From the NCBI RefSeq assembly GCF_007990715.1, contig NZ_BJWY01000026.1, positions 1 through 64,000 of the forward strand: a stretch of DNA of 64,000 nucleotides, written 5' to 3'. Under the pieces are notes generated by a model, which saw only the letters and a program-made list of their open reading frames with translations, made no database searches and was not told where the DNA came from. The first letter of the stretch is position 1; each line of letters begins with the position of its first letter. The stretch comes from Nocardia seriolae NBRC 15557 (GTDB lineage: Bacteria; Actinomycetota; Actinomycetes; Mycobacteriales; Mycobacteriaceae). Below are positions 27,500 to 37,715 of this stretch, piece after piece. The translations under genes and the position numbers were made by a program.

Positions 27500-30358
27500 T
27501 TACGCGGAGGCGGCGACCGCGGTGTCAGCCGCGACCACGACCTCCGCCTCGACCTTCTTGCGCCGCGTCCGCTTCACCGGAGCCGCCGCGGCGGCCTCGG
27601 ATCCGTTTGCCGCAGCACCGGACTCGGCCGCCTCGACCGCGGGCTTCGCGGCTTTACGGGTCCGCTTCTTCGGCGCCTCGGCGGGCGCGCCCGCATCGGC
27701 TCCGGCCGTGCCGTCCACCGCGGCTGCCTCGAGGGCCTTGGCAGTGCGCTTGCGCGTGGCCTTCTTCGGTGCGTCCGCGTCACCGGACTCGAGGGCCGCG
27801 GCCGGCTCGGCTTCGGCGCTCGTGGCCTTGCGGGTCCGCTTGCGCGGGGTGCTCAGCACCGGCTCGGCCGAATCGCCACCGGCGGCAGCCGATTCCACCG
27901 CGACCACGGCCGCCCCCTCAGCAGTGGCACCGGATTCGGCCGCTCCGGCCTTGGTGCTGCGCCGCGTGCGCTTGCGCGGCGCCTCGGACACCGCGTCGGA
28001 GGCGGGTGCCGAATCGGCCACGGCGGCAGCACCGTTCGCAGTCGTCTCGGCTGCCTCGGCCTTGGTGCGGCGTGTGCGCTTGCGCGGTGCGTCGACGGCG
28101 GCTTCCGGCTCGGCGGCGATCTCCGCCGCGTCCGCGGTGGTCACCACGGCGGCCGAAGCGTCTGCGGCCGAACCGGATTCGGCCTTGGTGCTGCGCCGTG
28201 CGCGCTTGCGCGGTGCCTCGGCGACGGCCTCGGCGGCCGGTGCCGCAGCGTCGGCGACGCTCGAATCGCCCGTGGCCGTCTCGGATCCGGCGGCCTTGGT
28301 GGCGCGACGGGTCCGCTTGCGCGGTGCCTCCTCGGCGACCGGCTCGGTGGCCGAGGCGCTCTCGGCAGTGACCGTGGCGCTTTCAGCGGTGGCCGTGGAG
28401 CTCTCGGCGGTGGCCGAAGCGTCTGCGGCCGAAGCGGATTCGGCCGCCTTGGCGCTGCGGCGGGTGCGCTTGCGGGGCGCGGCCGCGTCGGCCTCGGTGG
28501 TGGTCGGCTCGGGGCTCGCCACGGCGGGCGCGGTGGCCACGACCGCCTGGGCCGGAGCATCCGAGAAGAGCGCCGGGGCGTCCGAGAAGAGCGCCGTGGC
28601 GGTCCCGTCGGCACCGGCGGCCACGCCGTTCGTGGTGGCGGGGGCCGATTCCCGGCCGGTGGCGGCGATTTCGGGTGCGCCCGAGTCGCCGGAACCCCTG
28701 CCGCGGCGGGTGCGATTGCGGCTGCGGCGGGGGCGGTTCGAGGAATCGGCCGAGTCCTCGGCGACGGAATCCTCTGCCGCGCTGTCGCTTTCGGCGGCAA
28801 CCTCGGCGGTGGCGGTAGCGGCCGTGGCCTCGACCGGGGTGGCGCCACCCTTGCCACGACGGCGGCGGCGACGACGGCGACCGGACTTCGCCGGGTCGGC
28901 GGTCGAGTCCGTTTCGGCGGCAGGGGATTCCGTCACCGTGGTCGCGGTGGTGGCCTCATCCTCGGCCTTGCCGCCGCGGGTGCGGCGGCGGTTGCGGCTG
29001 CGGGCGGTGCGGGCCTCGCGCTCGACGACGACGGCGTCCTCGTCACGTTCGGGCTTGCGCTTGCGCACGATGCCGGTCACGCCCTCGGGGATGCCGAGTT
29101 CCTCGTAGAGGTGCGGGGAGCGGGAGTAGGTCTCCACCGGTTCGGGGATGCCGAGCTCGAGGGCCTTGTCGATGGAGGCCCAGCGGTGCAGCTCGTCCCA
29201 GTCGACCAGGGTGACCGCGACACCGGTCTTGCCGGCGCGGCCGGTGCGGCCGATGCGGTGCACGTAGGTCTTCTCGTCCTCCGGGCACTGGTAGTTGACC
29301 ACGTGGGTGACGTCGTCGATATCGATACCGCGGGCGGCCACGTCGGTGGCGACCAGCACGTCGATCTTGCCCTCGCGGAACTTCTTGAGCGCCTTCTCGC
29401 GGGCGATCTGCCCGAGGTCGCCGTGCACCGCGCCGACCGCGAAGCCGCGCTCGGCCAGATCGTCGGCGACCTTCTGCGCGGTCCGCTTGGTGCGCGCGAA
29501 AATCATTGTCGCGCCGCGGGTTTCGGCCTGCAGAATGCGGGCGACCAGCTCGCTCTTGTCCAGTGCGTGCGCCCGGTAGACGAACTGCGCGATGCGGTCG
29601 TGCACCGCGGACTCGTGATGCTCCTCGGCCCGGATGTGGGTCGGCCGGCTCAGGAAGGTGCGGGCCAGGGTGATGATCGGGCCCGGCATGGTGGCCGAGA
29701 ACAGCATGGTCTGGCGCTGCTCGGGAACCATATTGAGAATGCGCTCGATATCGGGCAGGAAGCCCAGATCGAGCATCTCGTCGGCCTCGTCGAGGACCAG
29801 CACCTGCACCTTGCCCAGGATCAGGTGGTTCTGCTGGGCCAGGTCGAGCAGGCGGCCCGGAGTGCCGACGACCACGTCGACACCGGCGCGCAGCGCGGCG
29901 ATCTGCGAGTTGTAGGGGCGGCCGCCATAGATGGAGGTGACCCGCACCTTGGTGCCGCCGTTGTCGGCCAGGTACTTGCTGGCGTTCTCCAGATCCTCGG
30001 TGACCTGCATGCACAGCTCGCGGGTCGGCACGATGATCAGCGCGCGCGGCGTGCCGTCGAGCGCCTTGGTGCCGGAGCCGCCGGTGGCGATGCGGTGCAG
30101 CAGCGGCACGCCGAAGCCGAAGGTCTTGCCCATACCGGTGCGGGCCTGGCCGATGAGATCCTCACCGGCCAGCGCGAGCGGCAGGGTGAGTTCCTGAATG
30201 GCGAAGGTGCGTTCGATGCCGATCTCGGCGAGGGCCCGGACGATTTCCGGCCGCACGCCCAATTCGGCGAAGGTGGGAGCCAGGTGGGTGTCGTCGAGTT
30301 CGGCGGTCAGCAGCGTGTCCGCGACACCAGGTTCCTGCTCTACGGTGATCTTGCTCAG
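27500..30358 (-). CDS. rhlE: DEAD-box RNA helicase RhlE with a very long repetitive basic tail
   Basis: An RNA helicase for RNA structure remodelling. The core (about residues 20-410) has the Q motif region FAIQELTLPLAL, motif I ARTGMGKT, Ia PTRELCMQV, II DEAD, III SAT, and VI HRIGRTGRAG. Motif I reads GKT after M instead of the more usual GSGKT. The C-terminal half (~470 residues) is low-complexity Ala/Glu/Ser with Arg clusters and nine modules like APRKRTRRSTKA (DNA about 27550-28482). The start is placed at CTG 30358, with GAGGAAAGG 9 nt upstream; GTG 30397 lacks a ribosome-binding site. First gene of a four-gene unit. Confidence 0.9.
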   Translation of the reverse strand: MSKITVEQEPGVADTLLTAELDDTHLAPTFAELGVRPEIVRALAEIGIERTFAIQELTLPLALAGEDLIGQARTGMGKTFGFGVPLLHRIATGGSGTKALDGTPRALIIVPTRELCMQVTEDLENASKYLADNGGTKVRVTSIYGGRPYNSQIAALRAGVDVVVGTPGRLLDLAQQNHLILGKVQVLVLDEADEMLDLGFLPDIERILNMVPEQRQTMLFSATMPGPIITLARTFLSRPTHIRAEEHHESAVHDRIAQFVYRAHALDKSELVARILQAETRGATMIFARTKRTAQKVADDLAERGFAVGAVHGDLGQIAREKALKKFREGKIDVLVATDVAARGIDIDDVTHVVNYQCPEDEKTYVHRIGRTGRAGKTGVAVTLVDWDELHRWASIDKALELGIPEPVETYSRSPHLYEELGIPEGVTGIVRKRKPERDEDAVVVEREARTARSRNRRRTRGGKAEDEATTATTVTESPAAETDSTADPAKSGRRRRRRRRGKGGATPVEATAATATAEVAAESDSAAEDSVAEDSADSSNRPRRSRNRTRRGRGSGDSGAPEIAATGRESAPATTNGVAAGADGTATALFSDAPALFSDAPAQAVVATAPAVASPEPTTTEADAAAPRKRTRRSAKAAESASAADASATAESSTATAESATVTAESASATEPVAEEAPRKRTRRATKAAGSETATGDSSVADAAAPAAEAVAEAPRKRARRSTKAESGSAADASAAVVTTADAAEIAAEPEAAVDAPRKRTRRTKAEAAETTANGAAAVADSAPASDAVSEAPRKRTRRSTKAGAAESGATAEGAAVVAVESAAAGGDSAEPVLSTPRKRTRKATSAEAEPAAALESGDADAPKKATRKRTAKALEAAAVDGTAGADAGAPAEAPKKRTRKAAKPAVEAAESGAAANGSEAAAAAPVKRTRRKKVEAEVVVAADTAVAASA
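27550..28482 (-). repeat. Degenerate repeats coding for basic modules in the RhlE tail
   Basis: About nine units with a P(R/K)KR(T/A)(R)R core separated by 20-50 acidic/alanine residues. They include APRKRTRRSAKA, APRKRTRRATKA, APRKRARRSTKA, TPRKRTRKAT, APKKATRKRTAKA, APKKRTRKAAK and APVKRTRRKK. The pattern resembles the lysine/proline tails of mycobacterial HupB and of linker histones. Confidence 0.8.
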
Positions 30359-30807
30359 GGTTCTTGCCTTTCCTCGTTTATCGCGTCTCGCGCGCACGAG
30401 GCGTGGGGCGGACCCGGTCGGTCCGCGACGACCACTTGATCCGTTTCTCGCCGCTGCGGGATGCCTCTCCGGTGGATGGGCGTCGACCTGGCGCGGCGGT
30501 GCAGTGCTGCGGATCGGAGTGCGCGCACATTTTCCATTGGACTACGGGCATGGAATTTCCGCGTCCGCGGAGATTGTAGCGTGATACGTCCTTCGCCCTG
30601 TTTTCCGCCACCGCTAATGTGCGGCGTTATTGTGCTGGTGGGCGTGCTTATCAACGGTCGCGCGGGGCTGATCTCCGGTTTCGCATTGCCGTTAATGATT
30701 GTGGCGCAGCATAATTCGTCGGGGGCGGCCGCGCCGGTCACGCGCCGGACAGTTGAGTTGCTCACATGTGTGATACACCGTGTACCACTATCTGCGAAGG
30801 TTGTGCC
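30359..30807 (-). promoter_or_regulatory. Long intergenic/leader region of rhlE
   Basis: About 450 bp without a convincing gene, shared by divergent rhlE and the alpha/beta hydrolase. On the minus strand TACAAT (30573-30578) is a good -10 hexamer and would give rhlE a leader of about 205 nt, long enough for the RNA-based autoregulation often seen in cold-responsive helicase genes. That function is inference. Confidence 0.35.
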
Positions 30808-31842
30808 GTGAGCTTGGCAGACACCGTGACAAAAGCCGCCCAGAATCTGTGGGCCCTGACCTTCGGGGATGGCATCGAGGCCCCCGAACCGACCCCGTCG
30901 ACGGTGCTGTCGGACACACCCCACCGCGAACTGCGCCGCTACGACGGCTCGGGGGACGACGACCCGGCCGTGCTGCTGGTGCCGCCGCTGGCCGCGCCCG
31001 CCTTCTGCTTCGACCTGCGCCCGGATCAGAGCCTGGCCCGGTTCCTGCTGGAGTCCGGCTGTGCGCCCTATCTGGTCGACTACGGCGAGATCACCTTCGA
31101 GGACCGCCGCATGGGCTTTGAGACCTGGATCGACGACATCCTGCCCGAGGCCATCCGCCAGGTGTCGGCCGATCGCGGCGGCCGCCCGGTGGATCTGGTG
31201 GGCTGGTCCATCGGCGGCACCCTGGCCTTGCTGACCGCCGCGGCCGACCAGACCCTGCCGATCCGCTCGGTGACCGCGGTCGGCGCGCCGCTGAGCTACG
31301 ACCACATGATCGGCGCGCGCGAACTGCGCAGCCTGGCCCGGCTCGACGGCGGCCGCACCGCGACCGCCGCCATCCGCGCCGTCGGCGGCGTCTCGGCGCG
31401 GTTGACCCGCTTCGCCTACCGCGCCACCGCGTGGGATCGGGAACTCAAGCGGCCCTTCTTCATTGCGAGCAATCTGTCGGATACCGCGACGCTGGCCCGA
31501 ATGGAGACCATCGACCGGTTCCAGAACTCGCTGCCGGGTTATCCGGGCCGGTTCTACAACCAGCTGTGGGGCCGTTTCATTCTCAACAACGACATCGGCA
31601 AGGGCGTTGTGCACCTGGGTGATCAACAGGTCGCGCTGGCCGACATCACCCAGCCGGTGCTGCTGGTCGGCGGGCCGAACGACGTGATCACCGCGGCCGC
31701 CGCCGTCGAGCACGGCACGAAGACGCTGACCGGTGCCGCGGAGGTGCGGTACGAGACCGCACCCGGTTCTCACCTCGGCATTCTCATCGCCCGCGACACC
31801 ACGTGGACGTATCTGGACAAGTTCCTGCGCGACCTCGCCTGA
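30808..31842 (+). CDS. Alpha/beta hydrolase of the PHA-synthase-like group
   Basis: A 344-residue protein resembling PhaC-type proteins (VLLVPPLAAPAFCFDLRPDQ, YLVDYGEITFED, LDKFLRDLA ending). The nucleophile elbow reads GWSIGG, Ser rather than the Cys of true polyhydroxyalkanoate synthases; Asp in VGGPNDVIT and His in PGSHLGIL complete a hydrolase triad. It is therefore more likely an esterase or thioesterase. GTG 30808 has GAAGG 7 nt upstream. Confidence 0.8.
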   Translation: MSLADTVTKAAQNLWALTFGDGIEAPEPTPSTVLSDTPHRELRRYDGSGDDDPAVLLVPPLAAPAFCFDLRPDQSLARFLLESGCAPYLVDYGEITFEDRRMGFETWIDDILPEAIRQVSADRGGRPVDLVGWSIGGTLALLTAAADQTLPIRSVTAVGAPLSYDHMIGARELRSLARLDGGRTATAAIRAVGGVSARLTRFAYRATAWDRELKRPFFIASNLSDTATLARMETIDRFQNSLPGYPGRFYNQLWGRFILNNDIGKGVVHLGDQQVALADITQPVLLVGGPNDVITAAAAVEHGTKTLTGAAEVRYETAPGSHLGILIARDTTWTYLDKFLRDLA

Positions 31843-31860
31843 TCGAACGTCGTTGCCCGA

Positions 31861-32985
31861 TCACGCGTTCGGGTACGGCCGCAACGCGGGCCACGACTGC
31901 CGATCGAGCCGTCCCACACTGTATTTCGGGACCATGACGTCCACGATCTCGCGCGCGATGAGCTGATAGACCGCCTGTGTCGGGTGCGCGAGGTCGCTGG
32001 TGGTGAGCGCGCGCCGGATGGCGGGCGGAGTCGTGTCGGTCATGCCCAGGTACGGCACCGGGCCGTGGTCCTGGGCCAGCGGCGTGAGCTGGAAGGCCGG
32101 CTGGTGGGTCGAGACGTGCTGCATGAACCGGTCCATCGACACGAAGCTGATATTGGCCGGGGTCGCGCCGGGCCCGTCCTTCGGGCCGGGTGACGGCCAG
32201 TGCCCGGCCAGGTATTGCAGCGCGTCGTTGAACTTCGCGACGTTCTTCACCGCCTGTTCCACCGAGGCCTCGCCCTTGTCGGAGGCCTTGTCCTGGAAGC
32301 GAACCGACACCATCGGGCTGGGCAGGTCGATGAGCATGAAGTGCTCGAGGGCCGGGTTGGTGGACAGCGAACTCGGGATCAGGTTCACCAGCTCGCAGAT
32401 GTCGCGGATCATCGGGCCGATTCCGGTGCCGGGCTTGGTGGTGGTGGCGTCGGGGACCGGCCGGGCGACGGTGATGAGATCGTTGAGCCCGATCCAGATG
32501 ATGTGCAGGGTCGGCCCCGGGAATTGCTCCTGGGTCATGCCCCGCGCGGCGGGCGGGGGATTCTTCTGCAGTTCCCGGCGGGCGGCGATGTACTTCTCGA
32601 CCTGGGCGCGCAGGTGGCCGAGCGCGCCGCCCTTGTCCTCGGTGTCGTCGGCCGCGACCGCGCCGCCCTCGGCGTAATTGGCGTAGAACACCGGGAACTG
32701 CAGGGCATTGGCGGTGGCGCCCAGGACCATCGAGTCGGTGGTGAGTTTGCGGTGCGGTGCGGTGGCCTCCTCGGTCTCCTTCTTGTTGGCGCGGATGAGC
32801 GGTTGACCGCCGATCCATTCGACGAGGTAGTCGGTCCAGTTCTTGCCGTCGCTGTAGCGACCCACCTCATTGGTGCGCATCATTCCGGCGGCGCGGGCGA
32901 ACATTCCGGCCGGGGATTCGCGCTTGATGCCGATGTCGGAGAGGGAATCGCCGAGGACGATGAGATTCTGGATTGCGGTGGGCAT
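31861..32985 (-). CDS. SGNH/GDSL-family hydrolase
   Basis: A 374-residue lipase/esterase-type protein. Block I LIVLGDSLSDIGI (nucleophile Ser), block III-like WIGLNDLI and block V DLAHPTQAV (catalytic Asp and His) are visible. The arrangement is like thermolabile-hemolysin/lecithinase GDSL proteins. No signal peptide is visible, so it seems cytosolic. Substrate unknown. Convergent with the alpha/beta hydrolase. Confidence 0.85.
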   Translation of the reverse strand: MPTAIQNLIVLGDSLSDIGIKRESPAGMFARAAGMMRTNEVGRYSDGKNWTDYLVEWIGGQPLIRANKKETEEATAPHRKLTTDSMVLGATANALQFPVFYANYAEGGAVAADDTEDKGGALGHLRAQVEKYIAARRELQKNPPPAARGMTQEQFPGPTLHIIWIGLNDLITVARPVPDATTTKPGTGIGPMIRDICELVNLIPSSLSTNPALEHFMLIDLPSPMVSVRFQDKASDKGEASVEQAVKNVAKFNDALQYLAGHWPSPGPKDGPGATPANISFVSMDRFMQHVSTHQPAFQLTPLAQDHGPVPYLGMTDTTPPAIRRALTTSDLAHPTQAVYQLIAREIVDVMVPKYSVGRLDRQSWPALRPYPNA

Positions 32986-33148
32986 GAGTGACTCCGCGAG
33001 GGTGACGGATACCGATGCCCCGAGCCGCTCGGTATGTACTACGAATAACTAAGTGGCACATGGTCTTTCGAACAATTCGAGCGTACGACGCATGACGTGT
33101 CGCCGATGGGTGAATGCCGGTCGTTTTCTGCCGCTAGGGTGGGGACCC

Positions 33149-33850
33149 ATGGGAGCAAACTCGTCCACCGCGCTCGGCGCTGCGTCGGAATCTTCCGACG
33201 GCCGTATCCCCGCTGAACACCCCGGCGTCACCGATCTGTTCGCCGTCCTCGCCTACGGTGAGATCTCCGCCTTCTACCGTCTCGCCGAAGAGGCGAAGCT
33301 GTCGCCCACGCTGCGCGGCAAGGTGGCCGTCGCCAAGATGGCGGGCAATGAGTCCGAGCATTTCAAGACCCTCGAGCAGGCTCTCGCCGACCGCGGCGTG
33401 GACGTCTTCGACGCCATGGCCCCGTTCGTGCGTGCGCTGGACGCCTACCACGCCTCCACCGACCCCTCCACCTGGCTGGAGTCGATGGTGAAGTTCTATG
33501 TCGGCGACGGCATCGCCGCCGACTTCTACACCGAGATCGCCGGCGCCCTGGCTCCCGAGGTCGCCGACGTGGTGCGCGATGTGCTCGCCGAGACCAGCCA
33601 CTCCGAGTTCGTGATCGAGGAGGTGCGGACCGCGGTCGCGCAGAACCGGTCCGAGCGCGACCGGCTCGCGCTGTGGGGCCGCCGCCTGCTGGGCGAGGCC
33701 ATCACCCAGGCGCAGTACGTGATGGCCCAGCGCGACGAGCTCACCGAGCTGGTGCTGGTCGCGACCGGCGACCTGAACGGCATCGCGACCCTGTTCGAGC
33801 ACATGCAGAACAGCCACGCCGAGCGCATGCGGGTGCTCGGTCTGGCCTGA
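33149..33850 (+). CDS. Ferritin-like fold protein, Rv3210c-like
   Basis: A 233-residue all-helical protein resembling the MiaE/ferritin-like superfamily. E-x-x-H type metal ligands are seen in the helices (MAGNESEHFKTLEQAL; LAETSHSEFVIEEV; EHMQNSHAERM). It likely binds a diiron centre, which is inference. ATG 33149 has AGGGTGGGG upstream. Conserved neighbour of the TB9.4-like gene in mycolata. Confidence 0.82.
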   Translation: MGANSSTALGAASESSDGRIPAEHPGVTDLFAVLAYGEISAFYRLAEEAKLSPTLRGKVAVAKMAGNESEHFKTLEQALADRGVDVFDAMAPFVRALDAYHASTDPSTWLESMVKFYVGDGIAADFYTEIAGALAPEVADVVRDVLAETSHSEFVIEEVRTAVAQNRSERDRLALWGRRLLGEAITQAQYVMAQRDELTELVLVATGDLNGIATLFEHMQNSHAERMRVLGLA

Positions 33851-33973
33851 GGTGTCGCGGTCCGGCCCGAGGTCGCTGTTCGCTGACAGCGCAGGCGGTG
33901 GCGGTCGGACGCCGTCTCGCCTGCACTAGCCTGATCAAAGACAGCTACAGGACTCTAGGTTCGGAGGTTGGCC

Positions 33974-34201
33974 GTGGAGGTCAAGATCGGCATTTCGGAT
34001 AGCCCGCGCGAGCTCGTGATCAACAGCTCGCAGACCCCCGCCGAGGTGGAGGCGGCCGTCACCGGCGCGCTCCAGGGCGAGGGCGGCGTCGTGTCGCTGA
34101 CCGACGACAAGGGCCGCAAGTTCCTGATCCAGGCTTCCAAGGTAGCCTACGTGGAGATCGGTACGCCCTCCTCGGGCCGCGTCGGCTTCGCCGCCGTCTA
34201 G
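33974..34201 (+). CDS. DUF3107 protein, TB9.4-like
   Basis: A 75-residue protein nearly superimposable on mycobacterial TB9.4 (VEVKIGISDSPRELV...RKFLIQASKVAYVEIG). GTG 33974 is chosen since TCGGAGG ends 6 nt upstream and homologs start there; TTG 33968 has no spacing. Cytosolic, function unknown. Divergent or convergent partners are the ferritin-like gene upstream (same strand) and TetR downstream (convergent). Confidence 0.92.
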   Translation: MEVKIGISDSPRELVINSSQTPAEVEAAVTGALQGEGGVVSLTDDKGRKFLIQASKVAYVEIGTPSSGRVGFAAV

Positions 34202-34214
34202 TTTCGATCGAACG

Positions 34215-34257
34215 AAAAGAATTGGCCCGCCGACTGAGGCGGCGGGCCAATTCTTTT
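34215..34257. terminator. Bidirectional terminator
   Basis: AAAAGAATTGGCCCGCC (34215-34231) and GGCGGGCCAATTCTTTT (34241-34257) form a 17-bp perfect stem with a T tract on each strand, between convergent genes. Confidence 0.9.
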
Positions 34258-34280
34258 GATTCAGCGAGAGAGCTTATCTC

Positions 34281-34976
<696 letters not shown>

Positions 34977-35194
34977 TCACCGGGCGGTATCCCCCGAACG
35001 ATACTCGCTCGGGGGGCCGGTGCCGATCCAGGTTCCGAATATTGTGGCGTCGATTATGCGAGGCCGATCACAACTGTGTAGCACATGTTCCGATTTGTGA
35101 GATCTGCCGCATTAGCGTGAGATATCTCGCAGCAATGGAAGCCGTCCCGACGGCGCCCGCGTGCGCGGCCTCGCGCTGTGAGAGTCTGTCAGGC

Positions 35195-36337
35195 GTGACC
35201 GACCATGGGGGCAGCAATTCCGGCGGACGCGATCCACGCCGCCCCGTGGGGGCCGGCGTGCCGAGAAGCGCCGGATCCACGCGACGGGGAAGACCCACCG
35301 GGCCGATCTACGATCCGCTCGGTTTGTACTCCGACAGCGGCACTTCGCAGACCGGCCCGTCGGTATCGCCTCCGCAGCCCGTCTCCTCGCATCAGCCCCT
35401 GCGGGCCCGCTGGGATCCCACCGCCCCGCCCGCCGACGGCCCCAACCGGCCCCGGCCCGACCGCGAGGCCAAGAAGCAGAGCCCGCTCGGCCGCTTCGTC
35501 AATACCTACGGCTGGCGCGCCTACGCCCTGCCGGTGCTGCTGGTGATCACCATCGTGGTGGCCGTGGACGCCCTGCGCCACACCGGCGACAGCGCCGCCG
35601 GACTGCCCGGCTTCGGCCGCCTCAGCGAGCACACCGACAAGCCCAGCGGCATTATCGGCGGCGCGCCCAAGGGGGACGGGAAGTACGCCGCGGATCTGCC
35701 CTCGGGCGCGGTCCCCGCGGGCGGGCCCTACACCGACACCGGCAAGGGCACCTGGCATCTGGTGCCGGGCACCACCGGGCAGGTCGGGACCGGCTCCGAA
35801 CACGTCTTCAACTACACCATCGAGGTCGAGGACGGAGTGGACACCGCGAGCCTCGGCGGCGACGACGCCATCGGCAAGATGATCGACGCGACGCTGGCCA
35901 ATCCCAAGTCCTGGACCCATGATCCGCGCTTCGCCTTCCATCGCGTGGACACCGGCAATCCGGACTTCCGCATCTCGTTCACCTCGCGCGACAGCACCCG
36001 CAAGTCCTGCGGTTTCGAAATCCCGGTCGACTCCTCCTGCTACAACGCCGATCTCGGCCGGGTGCTGCTGTCCCAGGTGCGCTGGGTGCGCGGGGCGCTC
36101 TCGGACGAAGGGGATGTCGGGTCCTACCGGCAGTACATGATCAATCACGAAGTGGGCCATGCCATCGGCTATCACGAGCACCAGCCGTGCGAGACCGACG
36201 GCGGGCTGGTCCCGGTGATGATGCAGCAGACCTTCGGGATCAAGAACAACGACATCGCGAAGCTCGATCCCGAAGGCGTGGTGCCGATGGACGGAAAGTC
36301 CTGCCGCTTCAACCCCTGGCCCTACCCCCGGGGCTGA
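35195..36337 (+). CDS. DUF3152 membrane-anchored zinc metalloprotease-like protein
   Basis: A 380-residue protein: about 95 disordered Pro/Gly/Arg-rich cytoplasmic residues, one membrane helix (YALPVLLVITIVVAVDAL), then an extracytoplasmic domain ending with the metzincin-like site NHEVGHAIGYHEHQPC (HExxHxxGxxH). Cysteines in the catalytic domain probably pair. GTG 35195 chosen; earlier in-frame codons are non-conserved. Counterpart of mycobacterial Rv3207c. Proteolytic activity is inferred from the motif. Confidence 0.88.
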   Translation: MTDHGGSNSGGRDPRRPVGAGVPRSAGSTRRGRPTGPIYDPLGLYSDSGTSQTGPSVSPPQPVSSHQPLRARWDPTAPPADGPNRPRPDREAKKQSPLGRFVNTYGWRAYALPVLLVITIVVAVDALRHTGDSAAGLPGFGRLSEHTDKPSGIIGGAPKGDGKYAADLPSGAVPAGGPYTDTGKGTWHLVPGTTGQVGTGSEHVFNYTIEVEDGVDTASLGGDDAIGKMIDATLANPKSWTHDPRFAFHRVDTGNPDFRISFTSRDSTRKSCGFEIPVDSSCYNADLGRVLLSQVRWVRGALSDEGDVGSYRQYMINHEVGHAIGYHEHQPCETDGGLVPVMMQQTFGIKNNDIAKLDPEGVVPMDGKSCRFNPWPYPRG

Positions 36338-36498
36338 GACTCCCCGGCCTGTTCCTTGTGTTCGGCCTTCCGACAGGGCTTCGGCCCCGCTCCGGCACGC
36401 TCGCGCCCGCGGCTAGTCTTGGGGAATAACGCAGCCTGCCCCGGTGTTGCAGAAGTGGCCGCGAGTATCCGGCGAATTCGATTGAGGAGTCCGAAGAC

Positions 36499-37683
36499 GT
36501 GTCATCGCATCCCTCCCTGCCGCCCCTGGTGGAGCCGGCGGCGGAGCTGACCCGCGACGAGGTCGCCCGCTACAGCCGCCATCTGATCATCCCGGACCTC
36601 GGGGTCGACGGGCAGAAACGTTTGAAGAACGCGCGCGTGCTGGTGATCGGCGCGGGCGGGCTCGGCTCCCCGGCGCTGCTGTACCTGGCCGCGGCCGGTG
36701 TCGGCACGCTCGGCATCGTGGAGTTCGACGAGGTCGACGCCTCCAATTTGCAGCGCCAGATCATTCACGGCCAGTCCGATATCGGCCGTTCCAAGGCCGA
36801 CAGCGCGCGGGACTCGATTCTGGAGATCAATTCCGGAATCAATGTGGAGCTGCACAAGATTCGCCTCGAGCCCGACAATGCGATCGAGCTGTTCGCGCAG
36901 TACGACCTGATCGTGGACGGCACCGACAACTTCGCCACCCGCTACCTGGTCAACGATGCCGCCGTGCTGGCGGGCAAGCCGTACGTGTGGGGTTCGATCT
37001 ACCGCTTCGAGGGTCAGGTCTCGGTCTTCTGGGAGGACGCCCCCGACGGTCGCGGCATCAACTACCGCGATCTCTACCCCGAGGCCCCGCCGCCGGGCAT
37101 GGTCCCCTCCTGCGCCGAGGGCGGCGTACTGGGCGTGCTGTGCGCCTCGATCGGCTCGATCATGGTGACCGAGGCCATCAAGCTGATCACCGGCATCGGC
37201 GACCCGCTGCTGGGCCGTCTCATGGTCTACGACGCACTGGACATGAGCTACCGCACCATCAAGCTGCGCCGCGACCCGGAGCGTCAGCCCATCATCGAAC
37301 TCATCGACTACGACGCCTTCTGCGGCGTGGTCTCCGAGGAGGGCCAGGCCGCCGCGATCGGTTCCACCATCACCGCCCGCGAACTCAAGGAGATGCTCGA
37401 CGCGGGCAAGGATGTGGCGATCGTCGATGTGCGCGAGCCGGTCGAATGGGACATCGTCCGCATCGACGGCGCGACCCTGATTCCCAAGGACCGCATCCTG
37501 TCCGGCGAGGCCCTGGCCGAGCTCCCGCAGAACACCCCGATCGTGTTGCACTGCAAGACCGGAATCCGTTCCGCGGAGGCCCTGGCGGCGCTGAAGAACG
37601 CCGGTTTCTCCGACGCCACCCACCTGCAGGGTGGAATCATCGCCTGGGCCAACCAGGTTGACCCCAGCCTGCCGGTCTACTGA
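36499..37683 (+). CDS. moeZ: MoeZ/MoeB1 adenylyltransferase-sulfurtransferase
   Basis: A 394-residue fusion: N-terminal E1-like adenylation domain (GAGGLGSPALLYL, the DNFATRYLVND segment with key Asp, CAEGGVLG) and C-terminal rhodanese domain with active Cys in HCKTGIRSAEAL. It activates and sulfurates the C-terminal Gly-Gly of carriers such as CysO and MoaD for cysteine and molybdopterin synthesis. Nitrate assimilation genes nearby also need molybdopterin in the cell, though no MoCo enzyme is in the window. GTG start. The usual E1 zinc-binding CxxC pairs are not seen. Confidence 0.93.
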   Translation: MSSHPSLPPLVEPAAELTRDEVARYSRHLIIPDLGVDGQKRLKNARVLVIGAGGLGSPALLYLAAAGVGTLGIVEFDEVDASNLQRQIIHGQSDIGRSKADSARDSILEINSGINVELHKIRLEPDNAIELFAQYDLIVDGTDNFATRYLVNDAAVLAGKPYVWGSIYRFEGQVSVFWEDAPDGRGINYRDLYPEAPPPGMVPSCAEGGVLGVLCASIGSIMVTEAIKLITGIGDPLLGRLMVYDALDMSYRTIKLRRDPERQPIIELIDYDAFCGVVSEEGQAAAIGSTITARELKEMLDAGKDVAIVDVREPVEWDIVRIDGATLIPKDRILSGEALAELPQNTPIVLHCKTGIRSAEALAALKNAGFSDATHLQGGIIAWANQVDPSLPVY

Positions 37684-37715
37684 GCGAAGGTCTTGATTGA
37701 TCGGGACGTGACAAC

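Noticed and set aside
25553-29108. Long plus-strand frames opposite the phosphatase, beta-propeller and rhlE genes
   Set aside because: Low-complexity Ala/Arg translations mirroring the minus-strand genes.
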